From assembly GCA_028686145.1 (NCBI GenBank), contig JAQUCQ010000045.1, positions 1 through 14,047 on the forward strand: a stretch of 14,047 nucleotides of DNA, read 5' to 3'. Source of the DNA: Desulfuromonadaceae bacterium (GTDB taxonomy: Bacteria; Desulfobacterota; Desulfuromonadia; Geobacterales; Pseudopelobacteraceae). The notes under the pieces are model-generated. The model was not told the origin of the DNA. It ran no database searches and worked only from the letters and a program-made list of their open reading frames with translations. Made by a program: the position numbers and the translations under genes. Below are positions 5,964 to 14,047 of the stretch, piece by piece (position 1 is the stretch's first letter; the number at the start of each line of letters is the position of its first letter).

Positions 5964-7448
5964 ATGACACATCAAACAAAAATACTACTGGCAGAAGATG
6001 ATGCCATTGCAGCACGCCATTTGAATCAGTCACTGCTCCGCATGGGATACCAGATTACAGGTGTAGTTAAGACCGGGGAAGAAGTAATTGCAAATGTCAC
6101 GAAAAATCGACCGGATCTTATTCTGGTAGATATTACCCTCGACGGTAAGATCGATGGAATTTGTGTAGTACAAGAGGTACATAACCAATTTGACATTCCC
6201 GTAATTTATATGACCGCTAATTCTGATGACAAAGTATTTGAACGTGCCAAAGAAACCGAACCGTATGCATATCTGACCAAACCATTTGATATCTATCAGT
6301 TGCAGAATGCCATCGAAATTGCCCTGTTCAAGCACAACACGGATAAACAGTTGAAAGAAAGTGAAAATCGGTATCGCACGATATTTGAGATGAGTGATAA
6401 CGCCATGATGCTTATCAATGAAAATTCAACCATTATCATGGTGAATGAACAATTCAAGAATATCGTAGGTTGTTCCAAGGAATCGGTCGAAAACGTGAAA
6501 AGCTGGACTGATTTTTTTGGTGACAGCGAGCGCTCAAAGCTGGATGAACAGCTCCGTATTGCTGATGATGACCCATCCGCAACCCGGCAGCAGTTTGAAT
6601 TAACAATAGTGGACAACAAGGGAAATACAAAGATTGTCTATACAAATATCAAAAAAATCACCGGCACCACCACCTACATTATTTCAATGAATGACATCTC
6701 CGAGCTTAAACATGCCGCAAAAGAAATACGCCTGCTGAATGAAGAACTTCATTCCATAAACAAAGGACTCAATCAGGAAATCACCTTACGGGAGAGAATT
6801 GAAAGGCAGTTGCGGTATAAAGCCACCCACGACTATCTAACTGGTCTGCCTAATCGTGTTCTGCTTTTTGACCGTTTAAAACAGGCATTTGCTTTTGAAG
6901 AACGCCATAATACGCTGATCGCACTTATGATTCTTGATCTGGACAACTTTAAAAACATCAATGATTCCATGGGACATTTATCCGGAGATATACTTCTAAA
7001 AAAAGTTGCACTCGGGTTGCAGAAATGCATGCGTCAGTATGACACGGTAGGCCGACTTGGTGGTGATGAATTTGTAATTATTATTAATGACGCCGATACT
7101 ATTCAGGACATCATTACTTTCGCAGGAAAGGTTCAGGAAATGTTCCAGAAACCATTTGATATCCTTGGTCAGCAAACGTACGTAACAACAAGCATAGGAG
7201 TTGCGGTGTATCCCCTCCATGGAACTACGATTGAGTCGTTGTTAAAAAAAGCGGATATGGCTATGTATGTCGCTAAAAAAAGTGGGAGAAACACATTTCG
7301 ATTTTTCTCGGATTCAATGGATGTAACCGATTCCACCCAAAAAAGGATGAGGACAAAACGGCGCATATCATTAATGGAAAAACCGACCAGAAACAATTAC
7401 CTCACCCATATTACTCTTCGGTCGGATAAAGAAGCCTTGTCACACTAA
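5964..7448 (+). CDS. Response regulator diguanylate cyclase, REC-PAS-GGDEF
   Basis: A cytoplasmic protein of 494 residues predicted to make cyclic di-GMP when phosphorylated. The receiver domain (about 5-122) has the acidic cluster E11/D12/D13, phospho-acceptor D56, T84 and K106 in the expected places. A PAS domain follows at about 131-250, then a helical linker and a GGDEF domain at about 285-450. The active-site motif GGDEF (366-370) is intact. The RxxD inhibitory site (R357-D360) lies exactly five residues before it, so feedback inhibition by c-di-GMP is likely. The last 45 residues are a basic tail with no known motif. No cognate histidine kinase is adjacent on the same strand. The gene starts 115 bases after the PEP-CTERM gene, and the Crp-family gene follows after 29 bases, so the three may be co-transcribed. 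Confidence 0.92.
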   Translation: MTHQTKILLAEDDAIAARHLNQSLLRMGYQITGVVKTGEEVIANVTKNRPDLILVDITLDGKIDGICVVQEVHNQFDIPVIYMTANSDDKVFERAKETEPYAYLTKPFDIYQLQNAIEIALFKHNTDKQLKESENRYRTIFEMSDNAMMLINENSTIIMVNEQFKNIVGCSKESVENVKSWTDFFGDSERSKLDEQLRIADDDPSATRQQFELTIVDNKGNTKIVYTNIKKITGTTTYIISMNDISELKHAAKEIRLLNEELHSINKGLNQEITLRERIERQLRYKATHDYLTGLPNRVLLFDRLKQAFAFEERHNTLIALMILDLDNFKNINDSMGHLSGDILLKKVALGLQKCMRQYDTVGRLGGDEFVIIINDADTIQDIITFAGKVQEMFQKPFDILGQQTYVTTSIGVAVYPLHGTTIESLLKKADMAMYVAKKSGRNTFRFFSDSMDVTDSTQKRMRTKRRISLMEKPTRNNYLTHITLRSDKEALSH

Positions 7449-7477
7449 CGTACTAAACACACAGACAGGGGTATGCC

Positions 7478-8170
7478 ATGAGAACAACAGGCAGCCATAG
7501 CCACCTTAAAACACTTGATCACATTCCAATATTTTCGTGCCTGCTCCCAGAGGAGAAAGCCAGACTTACTCAGATTATTACGGAGAAACATTTTAAGAAA
7601 AATTCCATTATTCTGATGGAAGATGATTCCAAGAATTTCATGTATGTAATTTTTACCGGTAAAATAAAAGTTGTGCGGATAACCCCTGACGGGAAGGAAC
7701 AGATTCTGGTCATTCGCAAGAGGGGAGACTTTTTTGGAGAGATGACCCTTTTGGACGGAAAATCTCAACCAGCTACTGTTGTAGCGATGGAGGATGCTAC
7801 AGTCGGGTTAATATCAAAAGTAGATTTTGAACAGTATTTTATGAAAGATCCCAATGTATTAAAGCATATTATCTCCATGCTTTGTGAGCGTCTGAGGGAT
7901 TCTTGGACAATGTTGCGGGTGCTCGGCTTGCCCGACGCAGAAACCAGAGTACGGGCGGTACTGGCCCACATCAGCACTGTTTACGGCATTAAAGATGTAA
8001 GAGGCATCATCATTCCCTTCAAGCTTACTCATAAGGAAATAGCAGACTTTGCTTCACTTGCCAGAGAAACCGTGAGTAGACTGTTGACGCGACTGAGCCA
8101 GTCGGGAGAGATCGAATTTATCGGCAGAAAAAATATTATACTCAAAGCGTCTTTTTCACATCCGAAGTAA
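7478..8170 (+). CDS. Crp/Fnr-family transcriptional regulator
   Basis: A 230-residue DNA-binding regulator. A cyclic-nucleotide-binding-type beta-roll occupies about 15-125, with the GE of the pocket motif at 87-88 (FFGEMTLLDG). A dimerisation helix follows, and a C-terminal winged helix-turn-helix at about 183-212 (THKEIADFASLARETVSRLL). The Arg that contacts the cAMP phosphate in E. coli Crp is replaced: the segment reads KSQPATVV, with Pro near residue 98. Only two cysteines are present (21, 136), so there is no Fnr-type iron-sulfur ligand set. The effector is therefore unknown. The gene starts 29 bases after the diguanylate cyclase and is probably co-transcribed with it. Its stop codon is 3 bases from the stop of the convergent histidine kinase gene. 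Confidence 0.9.
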   Translation: MRTTGSHSHLKTLDHIPIFSCLLPEEKARLTQIITEKHFKKNSIILMEDDSKNFMYVIFTGKIKVVRITPDGKEQILVIRKRGDFFGEMTLLDGKSQPATVVAMEDATVGLISKVDFEQYFMKDPNVLKHIISMLCERLRDSWTMLRVLGLPDAETRVRAVLAHISTVYGIKDVRGIIIPFKLTHKEIADFASLARETVSRLLTRLSQSGEIEFIGRKNIILKASFSHPK

Positions 8171-8173
8171 CTT

Positions 8174-11100
8174 TTACTGTTTTATCCACTTTTCCAGCAT
8201 AGTCAATAAATCAGGTAACATCAAAGGCTTGGGAAGGTGATCATTCATTCCGGCAGCGATGCATCGGTCACGGTCCCGCTTCATGGCATTGCCGGTAAGC
8301 GCAATAACCGGAAGATCGTGCCGACGTACGGCTGAGGCCGGATCACGAATAACCGCCGTAACTTCAAAACCATTCATTTCCGGCATCATGCAATCCATCA
8401 GCACCAGTGCATAATCATGCATCTCAAGTGCCTGCAATGCTTCTTTGCCGTCAACAGCCACGTCTACCAGATAACCGTAGCTCTTCAGTAGCTGTGGTAC
8501 AATTTTCCGCGCTGTCGGATCATCATCCGTCAACAGGATACGGGTAATGCCAGTTTCATCCCCCACAGCAACAGGATGATTAACAGGGATGGACCCATGA
8601 ATGTCAAAAGTTACATCATCCTTTCCACTTCCATTTGAGGACGTGAGTAAATCGAGCTGAAGACCATCAGATCTCTGCTTCTCCATTTTAGCGGTAAACC
8701 AGAAAGTTGAACCATGCCCTTCCATGCTTTCCGCACCGATACTTCCATTCATCAATGCCGCCAACTGTTTGCAGATTGCCAGACCAAGGCCGGTACCGCC
8801 ATAGGTGCGCGTGGTGGAACTATCAGCCTGGGTGAAGGGATCGAAAACATGTTCCAGTTTGTCAGCCGCGATGCCGATGCCGCTGTCGCGTATCAGAAAA
8901 CGGAGGGTGATGGAGTGTTCGGTTTCGCTGTCTTTCCGGGTCTGAAGCGTTACGGACCCTTTGGGGGTAAATTTAATTGCGTTGCCAACAAGGTTGGTAA
9001 TGATCTGGCGCAGCCGTCCAGGATCGCCTTTCAAAACCACTGGCACATCGTCATCTATTGACGAAGTAAGTTTTATCCCTTTTTCGAGGGCTTGAAGAGA
9101 CATGAGGTTAATGACATCTGCAACCACCGTCTGCAGATCAAAGTCGAATACTTCCAGTTCAATCTTGTCCGCTTCTATTTTTGACAGGTCGAGGATGTCA
9201 TTAAGCAGATGCACCAGTTCAATGCCGGATTTTTTAGCGCTTTCGGCAAATCCATACTGTTCATGAGTCAACCTGGTATGCTGCAGCAGTTCAATCATGC
9301 CGATAACGCCGTTCATCGGAGTGCGAATTTCATGACTCATAGTGGCCAGGAAACGGCTCTTGGCAATAGTGGCTGCCTCGGCAGCAGCTTTCGCTTGGCG
9401 TAGCTCCATTTCCATTTGTTTGCGCCCTGAGATATCGTATGCGGTACCGCTCGCACCGATGATGTTCCCGTTTTCATCGCTCATAAAAAGTGCGTTAAAC
9501 ACGAGGTCTAGCTCGTTGCCGGACTTTCCTCTATGTACAGTTTCAAAGCCGGTGACTGAATTTCCTTCCAATATGTGCCTAAACTCTATGCGCGAACGTT
9601 CAGCGCTTTCAGGCGTTTGAAAATCGCTGAATTTTCTACCGAGCATTTCATCAAGTTCATAGCCAAGTACCTGCTCCCACGCTAGGTTAAGGTATGTAAA
9701 CCTTCCTTCACTATCACATTGCCAGATCAAATCCTGCGATGTTTCTACCAGTGAGTGGTAGAGTGCCTCGGATTTCCTCAGTGATACTTCCGCCTGCTTG
9801 CGCTGGGTTATATCCCTGTTAGTAGCACGTTGTCCCAGATATTTCCCGGCGTTGTCATAAACCGGCTGGCATACATGCGAGAACCAGCGTTCTTCGCCGC
9901 TGCGGGTAATAATCCGAAAATCCATTTGATGCTGATTCGTTTTCTCTGCTGCATCCGGAGCAACATCCAGGTGACTGGAAAATTGAATCCGGTCATCTGG
10001 ATGTGTAATCCTCTCCATAAGAGCGGGGTCTTTCTGAAACTCTTCCCGGTAATATCCGGTATGGCGTTCGCAAGAGGGGGAGATATAGCGCAGAGTGCCA
10101 TCCGGGGCCATCCAGTATTCCCAATCATACGTATAATCTGCGACAGTACGGTAGGCTTCTTCACGTTCCAGCAATTCTGCCGTCCGAGCTTCCACCCGCT
10201 GCTCCAGAGATTCATTGATCTGCCTAATTTCATAGAACTGACCCACCAGTGAATTCGCCATTTGCCTGAAATTGTTAATCAGGTGATTTGCCTCTGTGAT
10301 CCCGCTATCAGGCCACTCAATCCCGTCACCATCTGTCGCCAACTTGCCCGGAAGTTCGAATGTTAAGGTGCGAAGTTGTCTTAGTGTTGAAACAATATTG
10401 CGACTCAATAATTCCGCCAATGCCAGCGACAGGAGCAGAATCAGAAATATCAAGCTCAGCTTGTTTGTATAGCGTTTAGAGAGAGCGTTCTGATAGGGTG
10501 CCACCGGCTGTTCCAGAATCAACCGCCATTCTGAGAAGTTGCCGATAGTAGTTTCCGCAACATAAAACGATTTCTGCCAGCGTCCCGATAAAAGGGTGTT
10601 GGAAGGGACATCCGGCACCCATTGGCTGACCCCCTTTTCAAGACGAATGAATGTCCCTTTGCCATGTACAAACGGCGACAAGACTTTTTGATCTGCACAG
10701 TTGGTCATAATAACGATGCCGTTTCTATCCAGAAGCGTGTAATGCGTGGCATCGTGATCCGTTTTTTTATTAAGGTACTCCTGAATCTGCGCCAAGTTCA
10801 TGGCGCCGACAGCAAAACCGCCATAGTGCCCTCTCGTGACTATCGGAGCAAGCATCAGGACTCTCGGCACGGGGATGCCGACCCTGCTCATGACTACTTC
10901 AGAAAGCATCGGCTTGAGCGATCGCTTGAGTGTTTGGACATAAGAGCGATCTGCATAGTTTTTACCTACGCCGTCTTGCCCCAGTTCGTCTACCAGAGGG
11001 AAAATAGCGGTGGTTGTCGCGTCTCTGTTACGAAGCCCTATATAATAAAAATTGACGTCCGCCTTCTTTGCCTGTTCGAGAAAAGGTTGCATCTGCTCCG

Positions 11101-11830
11101 GAGATTTTGAAGAAGCCATCTCTGCCAGAGTTACAATGGCAGCTTCCCTGTTTTTCACCCATGCTTCCAAACGTTGGTCCACACTCTGGCTATCCTGAAG
11201 CAAGGTGGAACGAACATGCCGGTCGGTTTCGTTAAAATCGGTTCTGCTGTCAACTGCGAGCATGATCAATGATGGAAACAATACAAAAAAAGCCAACAGG
11301 TTACAAACAATTTCGCGGTATGAGATAAGCGCTGTGCGCGATCTGTGCATATACATGGTGAATAGCAAACGGGCAATCAGGGCATTAGCAATGCCATTTA
11401 CCGCTTCTTTGATAATGACAATGTACGCGTTGCTTGGAGGAGCATGCATGATGACGTGGTAAAACAGGTAACCCAGCGGCATGCCGACAATAAGCCAGTA
11501 AAGAATATCAGCCAGTACCAGCCCGATTCTACGGTGCCCCATCAACACGCCGACCACCGCCACTTCGGCGGTCATGATAATGAGGGAGTAAGGATGATTC
11601 CAAAGAATATACGTATAGCTGGAGATGATGGCGGCCGCAAGTATGCCACGACCAAGTCCGAAGAGCTGCAGGGCAAGCAAAGCGAAGATGCTGCCGAAGA
11701 GGAAATAAATATTGAGGAAAATCGGAAAATTAAAATAGTTGCCCACCAAGCCGGCAACAATCATAGTCAGGAAGAGGGGAGTTCTGTACTTGCAAGCAAC
11801 AGTGGCAGTGGTTGGTGGTGAGGCGGCCAT
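8174..11830 (-). CDS. Hybrid sensor histidine kinase, multi-TM/dCache-PAS-PAS-HisKA-HATPase-REC
   Basis: An inner-membrane hybrid kinase of 1218 residues. The N-terminus has about six or seven hydrophobic helices (17-193), resembling a MASE-like integral sensory domain. A periplasmic double-Cache-type domain follows (about 195-455), then a membrane helix (457-477) and a linker. Two PAS domains come next (about 560-680 and 690-805). HisKA has the phospho-acceptor H833 in ATMSHEIRTPMNG. The ATPase domain has the N-box (N946/N950), DSGIGI (982-987), FDPFTQAD and GGTGLGLAI. A C-terminal receiver has D1102-D1104, D1146, T1179 and K1201. No HPt domain follows, so phosphate must pass to a separate protein. 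The ATG at 11830 follows GAGGAG with a 6-base spacer. The gene starts 79 bases after the multiheme cytochrome gene on the same strand, with no terminator between, so they may share a transcript. The ligand is unknown. Confidence 0.93.
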   Translation of the reverse strand: MAASPPTTATVACKYRTPLFLTMIVAGLVGNYFNFPIFLNIYFLFGSIFALLALQLFGLGRGILAAAIISSYTYILWNHPYSLIIMTAEVAVVGVLMGHRRIGLVLADILYWLIVGMPLGYLFYHVIMHAPPSNAYIVIIKEAVNGIANALIARLLFTMYMHRSRTALISYREIVCNLLAFFVLFPSLIMLAVDSRTDFNETDRHVRSTLLQDSQSVDQRLEAWVKNREAAIVTLAEMASSKSPEQMQPFLEQAKKADVNFYYIGLRNRDATTTAIFPLVDELGQDGVGKNYADRSYVQTLKRSLKPMLSEVVMSRVGIPVPRVLMLAPIVTRGHYGGFAVGAMNLAQIQEYLNKKTDHDATHYTLLDRNGIVIMTNCADQKVLSPFVHGKGTFIRLEKGVSQWVPDVPSNTLLSGRWQKSFYVAETTIGNFSEWRLILEQPVAPYQNALSKRYTNKLSLIFLILLLSLALAELLSRNIVSTLRQLRTLTFELPGKLATDGDGIEWPDSGITEANHLINNFRQMANSLVGQFYEIRQINESLEQRVEARTAELLEREEAYRTVADYTYDWEYWMAPDGTLRYISPSCERHTGYYREEFQKDPALMERITHPDDRIQFSSHLDVAPDAAEKTNQHQMDFRIITRSGEERWFSHVCQPVYDNAGKYLGQRATNRDITQRKQAEVSLRKSEALYHSLVETSQDLIWQCDSEGRFTYLNLAWEQVLGYELDEMLGRKFSDFQTPESAERSRIEFRHILEGNSVTGFETVHRGKSGNELDLVFNALFMSDENGNIIGASGTAYDISGRKQMEMELRQAKAAAEAATIAKSRFLATMSHEIRTPMNGVIGMIELLQHTRLTHEQYGFAESAKKSGIELVHLLNDILDLSKIEADKIELEVFDFDLQTVVADVINLMSLQALEKGIKLTSSIDDDVPVVLKGDPGRLRQIITNLVGNAIKFTPKGSVTLQTRKDSETEHSITLRFLIRDSGIGIAADKLEHVFDPFTQADSSTTRTYGGTGLGLAICKQLAALMNGSIGAESMEGHGSTFWFTAKMEKQRSDGLQLDLLTSSNGSGKDDVTFDIHGSIPVNHPVAVGDETGITRILLTDDDPTARKIVPQLLKSYGYLVDVAVDGKEALQALEMHDYALVLMDCMMPEMNGFEVTAVIRDPASAVRRHDLPVIALTGNAMKRDRDRCIAAGMNDHLPKPLMLPDLLTMLEKWIKQ

Positions 11831-11909
11831 GATTTCTCCTCAATAACCGAAAGAAAGCAACTCTTCGTTCAAGTGTATCGCCATTCTTGCAGATTACAAC
11901 CGCCGCTTA

Positions 11910-13772
11910 TTATTTATCGGACAGAAGCCGATGATGAAGTGCATCATCCAGTGCACGATAATCAAGTCTTTTCCGGTAGATTGCATCTTTTGGTTTATCA
12001 TGACAGGGAAGACAGAGGTTGACTGCCAGCGTTTTTTTCACTTCAGCCCCACTCAGGGGACGGGCATTTTCTCGAGTGATTGCAGAATAAGCGTTAACCT
12101 TCCCTTTGTCCAAGGTCAGAAAGCCATCCAACGGTTTACTGTCGGAACGTTCACAAATTAACGTCCCTTTGATGCTGTTTCCCTCAATCACATGCTGGCC
12201 AAAGCCGAGAAAAGCCGGATTGCCATGGCACTCGACACATCCAACAGCTTTTTTGCTGGTGTTGTGTGAGTAAAACGGTGCAAAGCGGAGCTGTTGTTTG
12301 CCTTTAAATTTTGATACATACTCAGTTTTAGGCTGTCTGCCATCCCTCTCTATCACGGTAACAAATGTCTGACAGCCAGGAGTGACGGGAGAGATACGGC
12401 CACGCTGATTAAGCGCCAGTGGGAACGGGTAAAGCATCCGATAATCCTCCGTTTCACTGAACGCACCAGGGGTATCAATCCCTTTGATAAAATCATGGCC
12501 GTCCTGCTGCCTATCATAGGTGGTGTGGCAGCCATAGCATTGCGGCACGGCTCGGGAGTGGCAACTATAGCATTCAAGCCGTTCGTGTCCGGCAACGGTA
12601 TGTTCCGGTGTGCCCGTAATTACCTTGCTTCTATGTAATGTGCCGCTTTTTTTGCCGACCACCCAGATCGTATTATCGCGATAAAAGACATTGGAGTAGT
12701 TCCGCCCTTTGGATGTCTGAATCATCTTCATACCCACAGTCACGGGTACCCCGTATTTTTTTGATTCCCGCACCGCCTCATCATTTTCTCGGGTGACCTC
12801 GCGATAGTGGGGAACCTCCTTCGCTCCGCCGTGGCAATCTTCGCAGGAAATTTCCGTCTGCAGGTACATATTCCGGTATGCATAGCCATCCCCCATCACA
12901 TCACGCGATGTGTGGCAATCAATACACTCCATGCCCGCAGCGAAGTGAACATCGGGGGTAATATGGGTGAGGTTGCGAGCACCACTTGCCATCACCGGCC
13001 CACCCTCTCCTCTCAAAGTCGGGACAAGACCGTTGTTGCCATCGTACAGCCCCTGATACGAGAATGCGATCCGGCCGCTGCGGTTGTGACAGCGGGAACA
13101 AACATTTATGTCCGGAGTTGTGGTTATGGTATGGGTGGCAGAGTGACCAACCTTCCCTGTCATGGTTTTATCATTCCCCTTGTAGACCCCTTCATTATTC
13201 CAGGGGAAATGACAAGCAGCACAGCCGGAGGCGTGACTGGCACCATAGACACCGACCGTCTCCGCTCCAATATGACAACGAGCACAAAATTTGCGGTACA
13301 GCTCTCCGGAGAGGTTATCGAGGTTGCTTACCGGTTGAGGTGAATACGGCACACCAGAGGCGTCAAACTGTTTTTCACCATGGGTGGTGTACCTGTTACC
13401 ATCCTCCCCCTCCCACGTCAGCTGTGTATTGCGGATCATTCCTGCAGCTGTGTACATAAGGTTACTCTTCATCCGCCCAAACTGATATGCGTGGCAGGGA
13501 GCACAGCCATTCTCCCAGCGGCCGATAAATTGCGGATTGCCGATGCCGAATAAACCCTGATGCGCTTTTTCTTTCCGTTTTTCCAGCGGCTTGCCGCCAT
13601 GGCAGGTTACACAGTCACTATGGGATTCAGAGACGTGTTCTATACCCTTATGACATTGGACACAGGAAGATTGTTTTATTCCCTGCTGACATCCGGAGAG
13701 GAACGCAGGAAGGCAGGACAAAAGCAGAAGGATGATATAATTTGTGCCATGACCGGCAGTACGGATCAGCAT
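11910..13772 (-). CDS. 12-heme c-type cytochrome lipoprotein
   Basis: A secreted 620-residue protein with twelve CXXCH heme-binding motifs. Their first cysteines are at 37, 54, 90, 163, 184, 225, 283, 310, 401, 412, 512 and 587. The hydrophobic leader ends in a perfect lipobox, LSGC, with the lipidated cysteine at 28, so the protein is probably anchored in the outer membrane. No catalytic domain is recognisable outside the heme motifs, and heme packing is not uniform: a 56-residue stretch without hemes around 107-162 and longer ones around 315-400 and 417-511 could be folded modules. The gene lies downstream of a beta-barrel gene, as in porin-cytochrome conduits for extracellular electron transfer. 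It could also be a terminal oxidoreductase. The start at 13772 lacks a strong ribosome site (GGGAA is adjacent, AAAGG about 13 bases away), but no better start precedes the leader. Confidence 0.92.
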   Translation of the reverse strand: MLIRTAGHGTNYIILLLLSCLPAFLSGCQQGIKQSSCVQCHKGIEHVSESHSDCVTCHGGKPLEKRKEKAHQGLFGIGNPQFIGRWENGCAPCHAYQFGRMKSNLMYTAAGMIRNTQLTWEGEDGNRYTTHGEKQFDASGVPYSPQPVSNLDNLSGELYRKFCARCHIGAETVGVYGASHASGCAACHFPWNNEGVYKGNDKTMTGKVGHSATHTITTTPDINVCSRCHNRSGRIAFSYQGLYDGNNGLVPTLRGEGGPVMASGARNLTHITPDVHFAAGMECIDCHTSRDVMGDGYAYRNMYLQTEISCEDCHGGAKEVPHYREVTRENDEAVRESKKYGVPVTVGMKMIQTSKGRNYSNVFYRDNTIWVVGKKSGTLHRSKVITGTPEHTVAGHERLECYSCHSRAVPQCYGCHTTYDRQQDGHDFIKGIDTPGAFSETEDYRMLYPFPLALNQRGRISPVTPGCQTFVTVIERDGRQPKTEYVSKFKGKQQLRFAPFYSHNTSKKAVGCVECHGNPAFLGFGQHVIEGNSIKGTLICERSDSKPLDGFLTLDKGKVNAYSAITRENARPLSGAEVKKTLAVNLCLPCHDKPKDAIYRKRLDYRALDDALHHRLLSDK

Positions 13773-13840
13773 TTCCCGAGGAGACCTTTAGTTTCTTGAA
13801 ATTGGTAAAATATAGCACGTCTTTTTGAGTATCTATAAAT

Positions 13841-13884
13841 AAAAAAACCGGCCTGGCAGATATGAAAACCTGCCAGGCCGGTTT
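13841..13884 (-). terminator. Strong rho-independent terminator after the porin gene
   Basis: A perfect 15-bp stem: AAACCGGCCTGGCAG at 13845-13859 pairs with CTGCCAGGCCGGTTT at 13870-13884 around a 10-base loop. On the minus strand the stem runs into a T-rich tract. It lies 23 bases after the porin stop codon. The stem is GC-rich and nearly symmetric, so it could also stop plus-strand transcripts, but no plus-strand gene approaches it. Confidence 0.92.
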
Positions 13885-13907
13885 GCTACCGATTTACTAC
13901 TTGTATA

Positions 13908-14047
13908 TTAGAAAATCAACTGCAACTGGGTAATGAAGGTAGTGAAATCTTTGCTATTCACGCCATTAACGATGCCTTCGGTGCCAAAATCAGTGCGGGA
14001 TACTTCCATGGTCAGCTTCAGGTTCTGGTCGCGGAAGTAGTAGTTGG
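13908..14047 (-). CDS. Outer-membrane beta-barrel porin, C-terminal fragment
   Basis: Only the last 45 residues are inside the window; the rest is beyond the right edge. The visible part reads YYFRDQNLKLTMEVSRTDFG, then a short turn, then a final strand FTTFITQLQLIF ending in Phe at the stop (TAA, 13910-13908). Alternating hydrophobic residues and a terminal aromatic residue are the signature recognised by the BAM assembly machinery. The RDQNLKLTMEVSRTDFG pattern resembles the end of OprO/OprP-type (phosphate-selective) porins and related Geobacter barrels. It is encoded upstream of the 12-heme lipoprotein. Whether it is a conduit barrel or an ordinary anion porin cannot be decided from this fragment. 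Confidence 0.75.
   Translation of the reverse strand, partial: NYYFRDQNLKLTMEVSRTDFGTEGIVNGVNSKDFTTFITQLQLIF

Noticed and set aside
5647..6033. Minus-strand open frame of 128 codons across the PEP-CTERM and GGDEF genes
   Set aside because: It overlaps two well-supported genes in antisense and has no recognisable features.
9808..10252. Open frames of about 140 codons on both strands inside the hybrid kinase PAS region
   Set aside because: The kinase frame continues through here with recognisable PAS sequence; the others are frame shadows.
12807..13459. Long open frames on the plus strand opposite the multiheme cytochrome (up to 178 codons)
   Set aside because: They are antisense to a gene with twelve intact CXXCH motifs and a lipoprotein leader, and show no signal, domain or ribosome site of their own.
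1..14047. CRISPR arrays, tRNA/rRNA genes, insertion sequences, prophage or integrase genes
   Set aside because: No regularly spaced repeats, cloverleaf-like segments or transposase/integrase frames were seen; almost all sequence is explained by the listed genes.

Overview
The window looks like a chromosomal piece of a Geobacter-like member of the Desulfuromonadia (Desulfobacterota). The basis is the combination of an exosortase (XrtA/PEP-CTERM) polysaccharide locus, a 12-heme c-type cytochrome lipoprotein beside an outer-membrane porin, and large sensory proteins, at a moderate G+C content judged by eye. Genus and species cannot be fixed from the sequence alone.

Left part (1-4838, minus strand). 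Five genes read leftwards with short gaps and look like one operon: a TPR lipoprotein, a polyprenyl-phosphate sugar transferase, a Wza-like export protein, a Wzz/GumC-like chain-length protein, and the first 12 codons of the partner tyrosine autokinase, cut by the left edge. This is the usual order of the exopolysaccharide module that travels with exosortase XrtA. XrtA itself and the glycosyltransferases are not in the window and probably lie to the left.

Middle (4839-5332). A 494-base intergenic region separates the operon from a divergent PEP-CTERM protein gene. It holds a good sigma-54 (-24/-12) promoter reading toward the PEP-CTERM gene. About 110 bases upstream of the predicted start of that transcript is a perfect 11-bp inverted repeat, where an enhancer-binding protein would be expected to sit. 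A degenerate sigma-54-like element faces the polysaccharide operon. To the right, on the plus strand, follow the PEP-CTERM protein, a REC-PAS-GGDEF response regulator (an active-looking diguanylate cyclase with an intact I-site) and a Crp/Fnr-family regulator. Together they suggest that matrix polysaccharide, a matrix-sorted protein and c-di-GMP output are controlled together.

Right part (8174-14047, minus strand). Reading leftwards: the C-terminal end of an outer-membrane beta-barrel (cut by the right edge), a very strong intrinsic terminator, a 12-heme lipoprotein cytochrome, and a 1218-residue hybrid histidine kinase. The porin-cytochrome pair resembles an extracellular electron-transfer conduit, with a sensor kinase downstream. 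The kinase converges on the Crp-family gene with only 3 bases between the stop codons. I see no tRNA, rRNA, CRISPR array, transposase or integrase.
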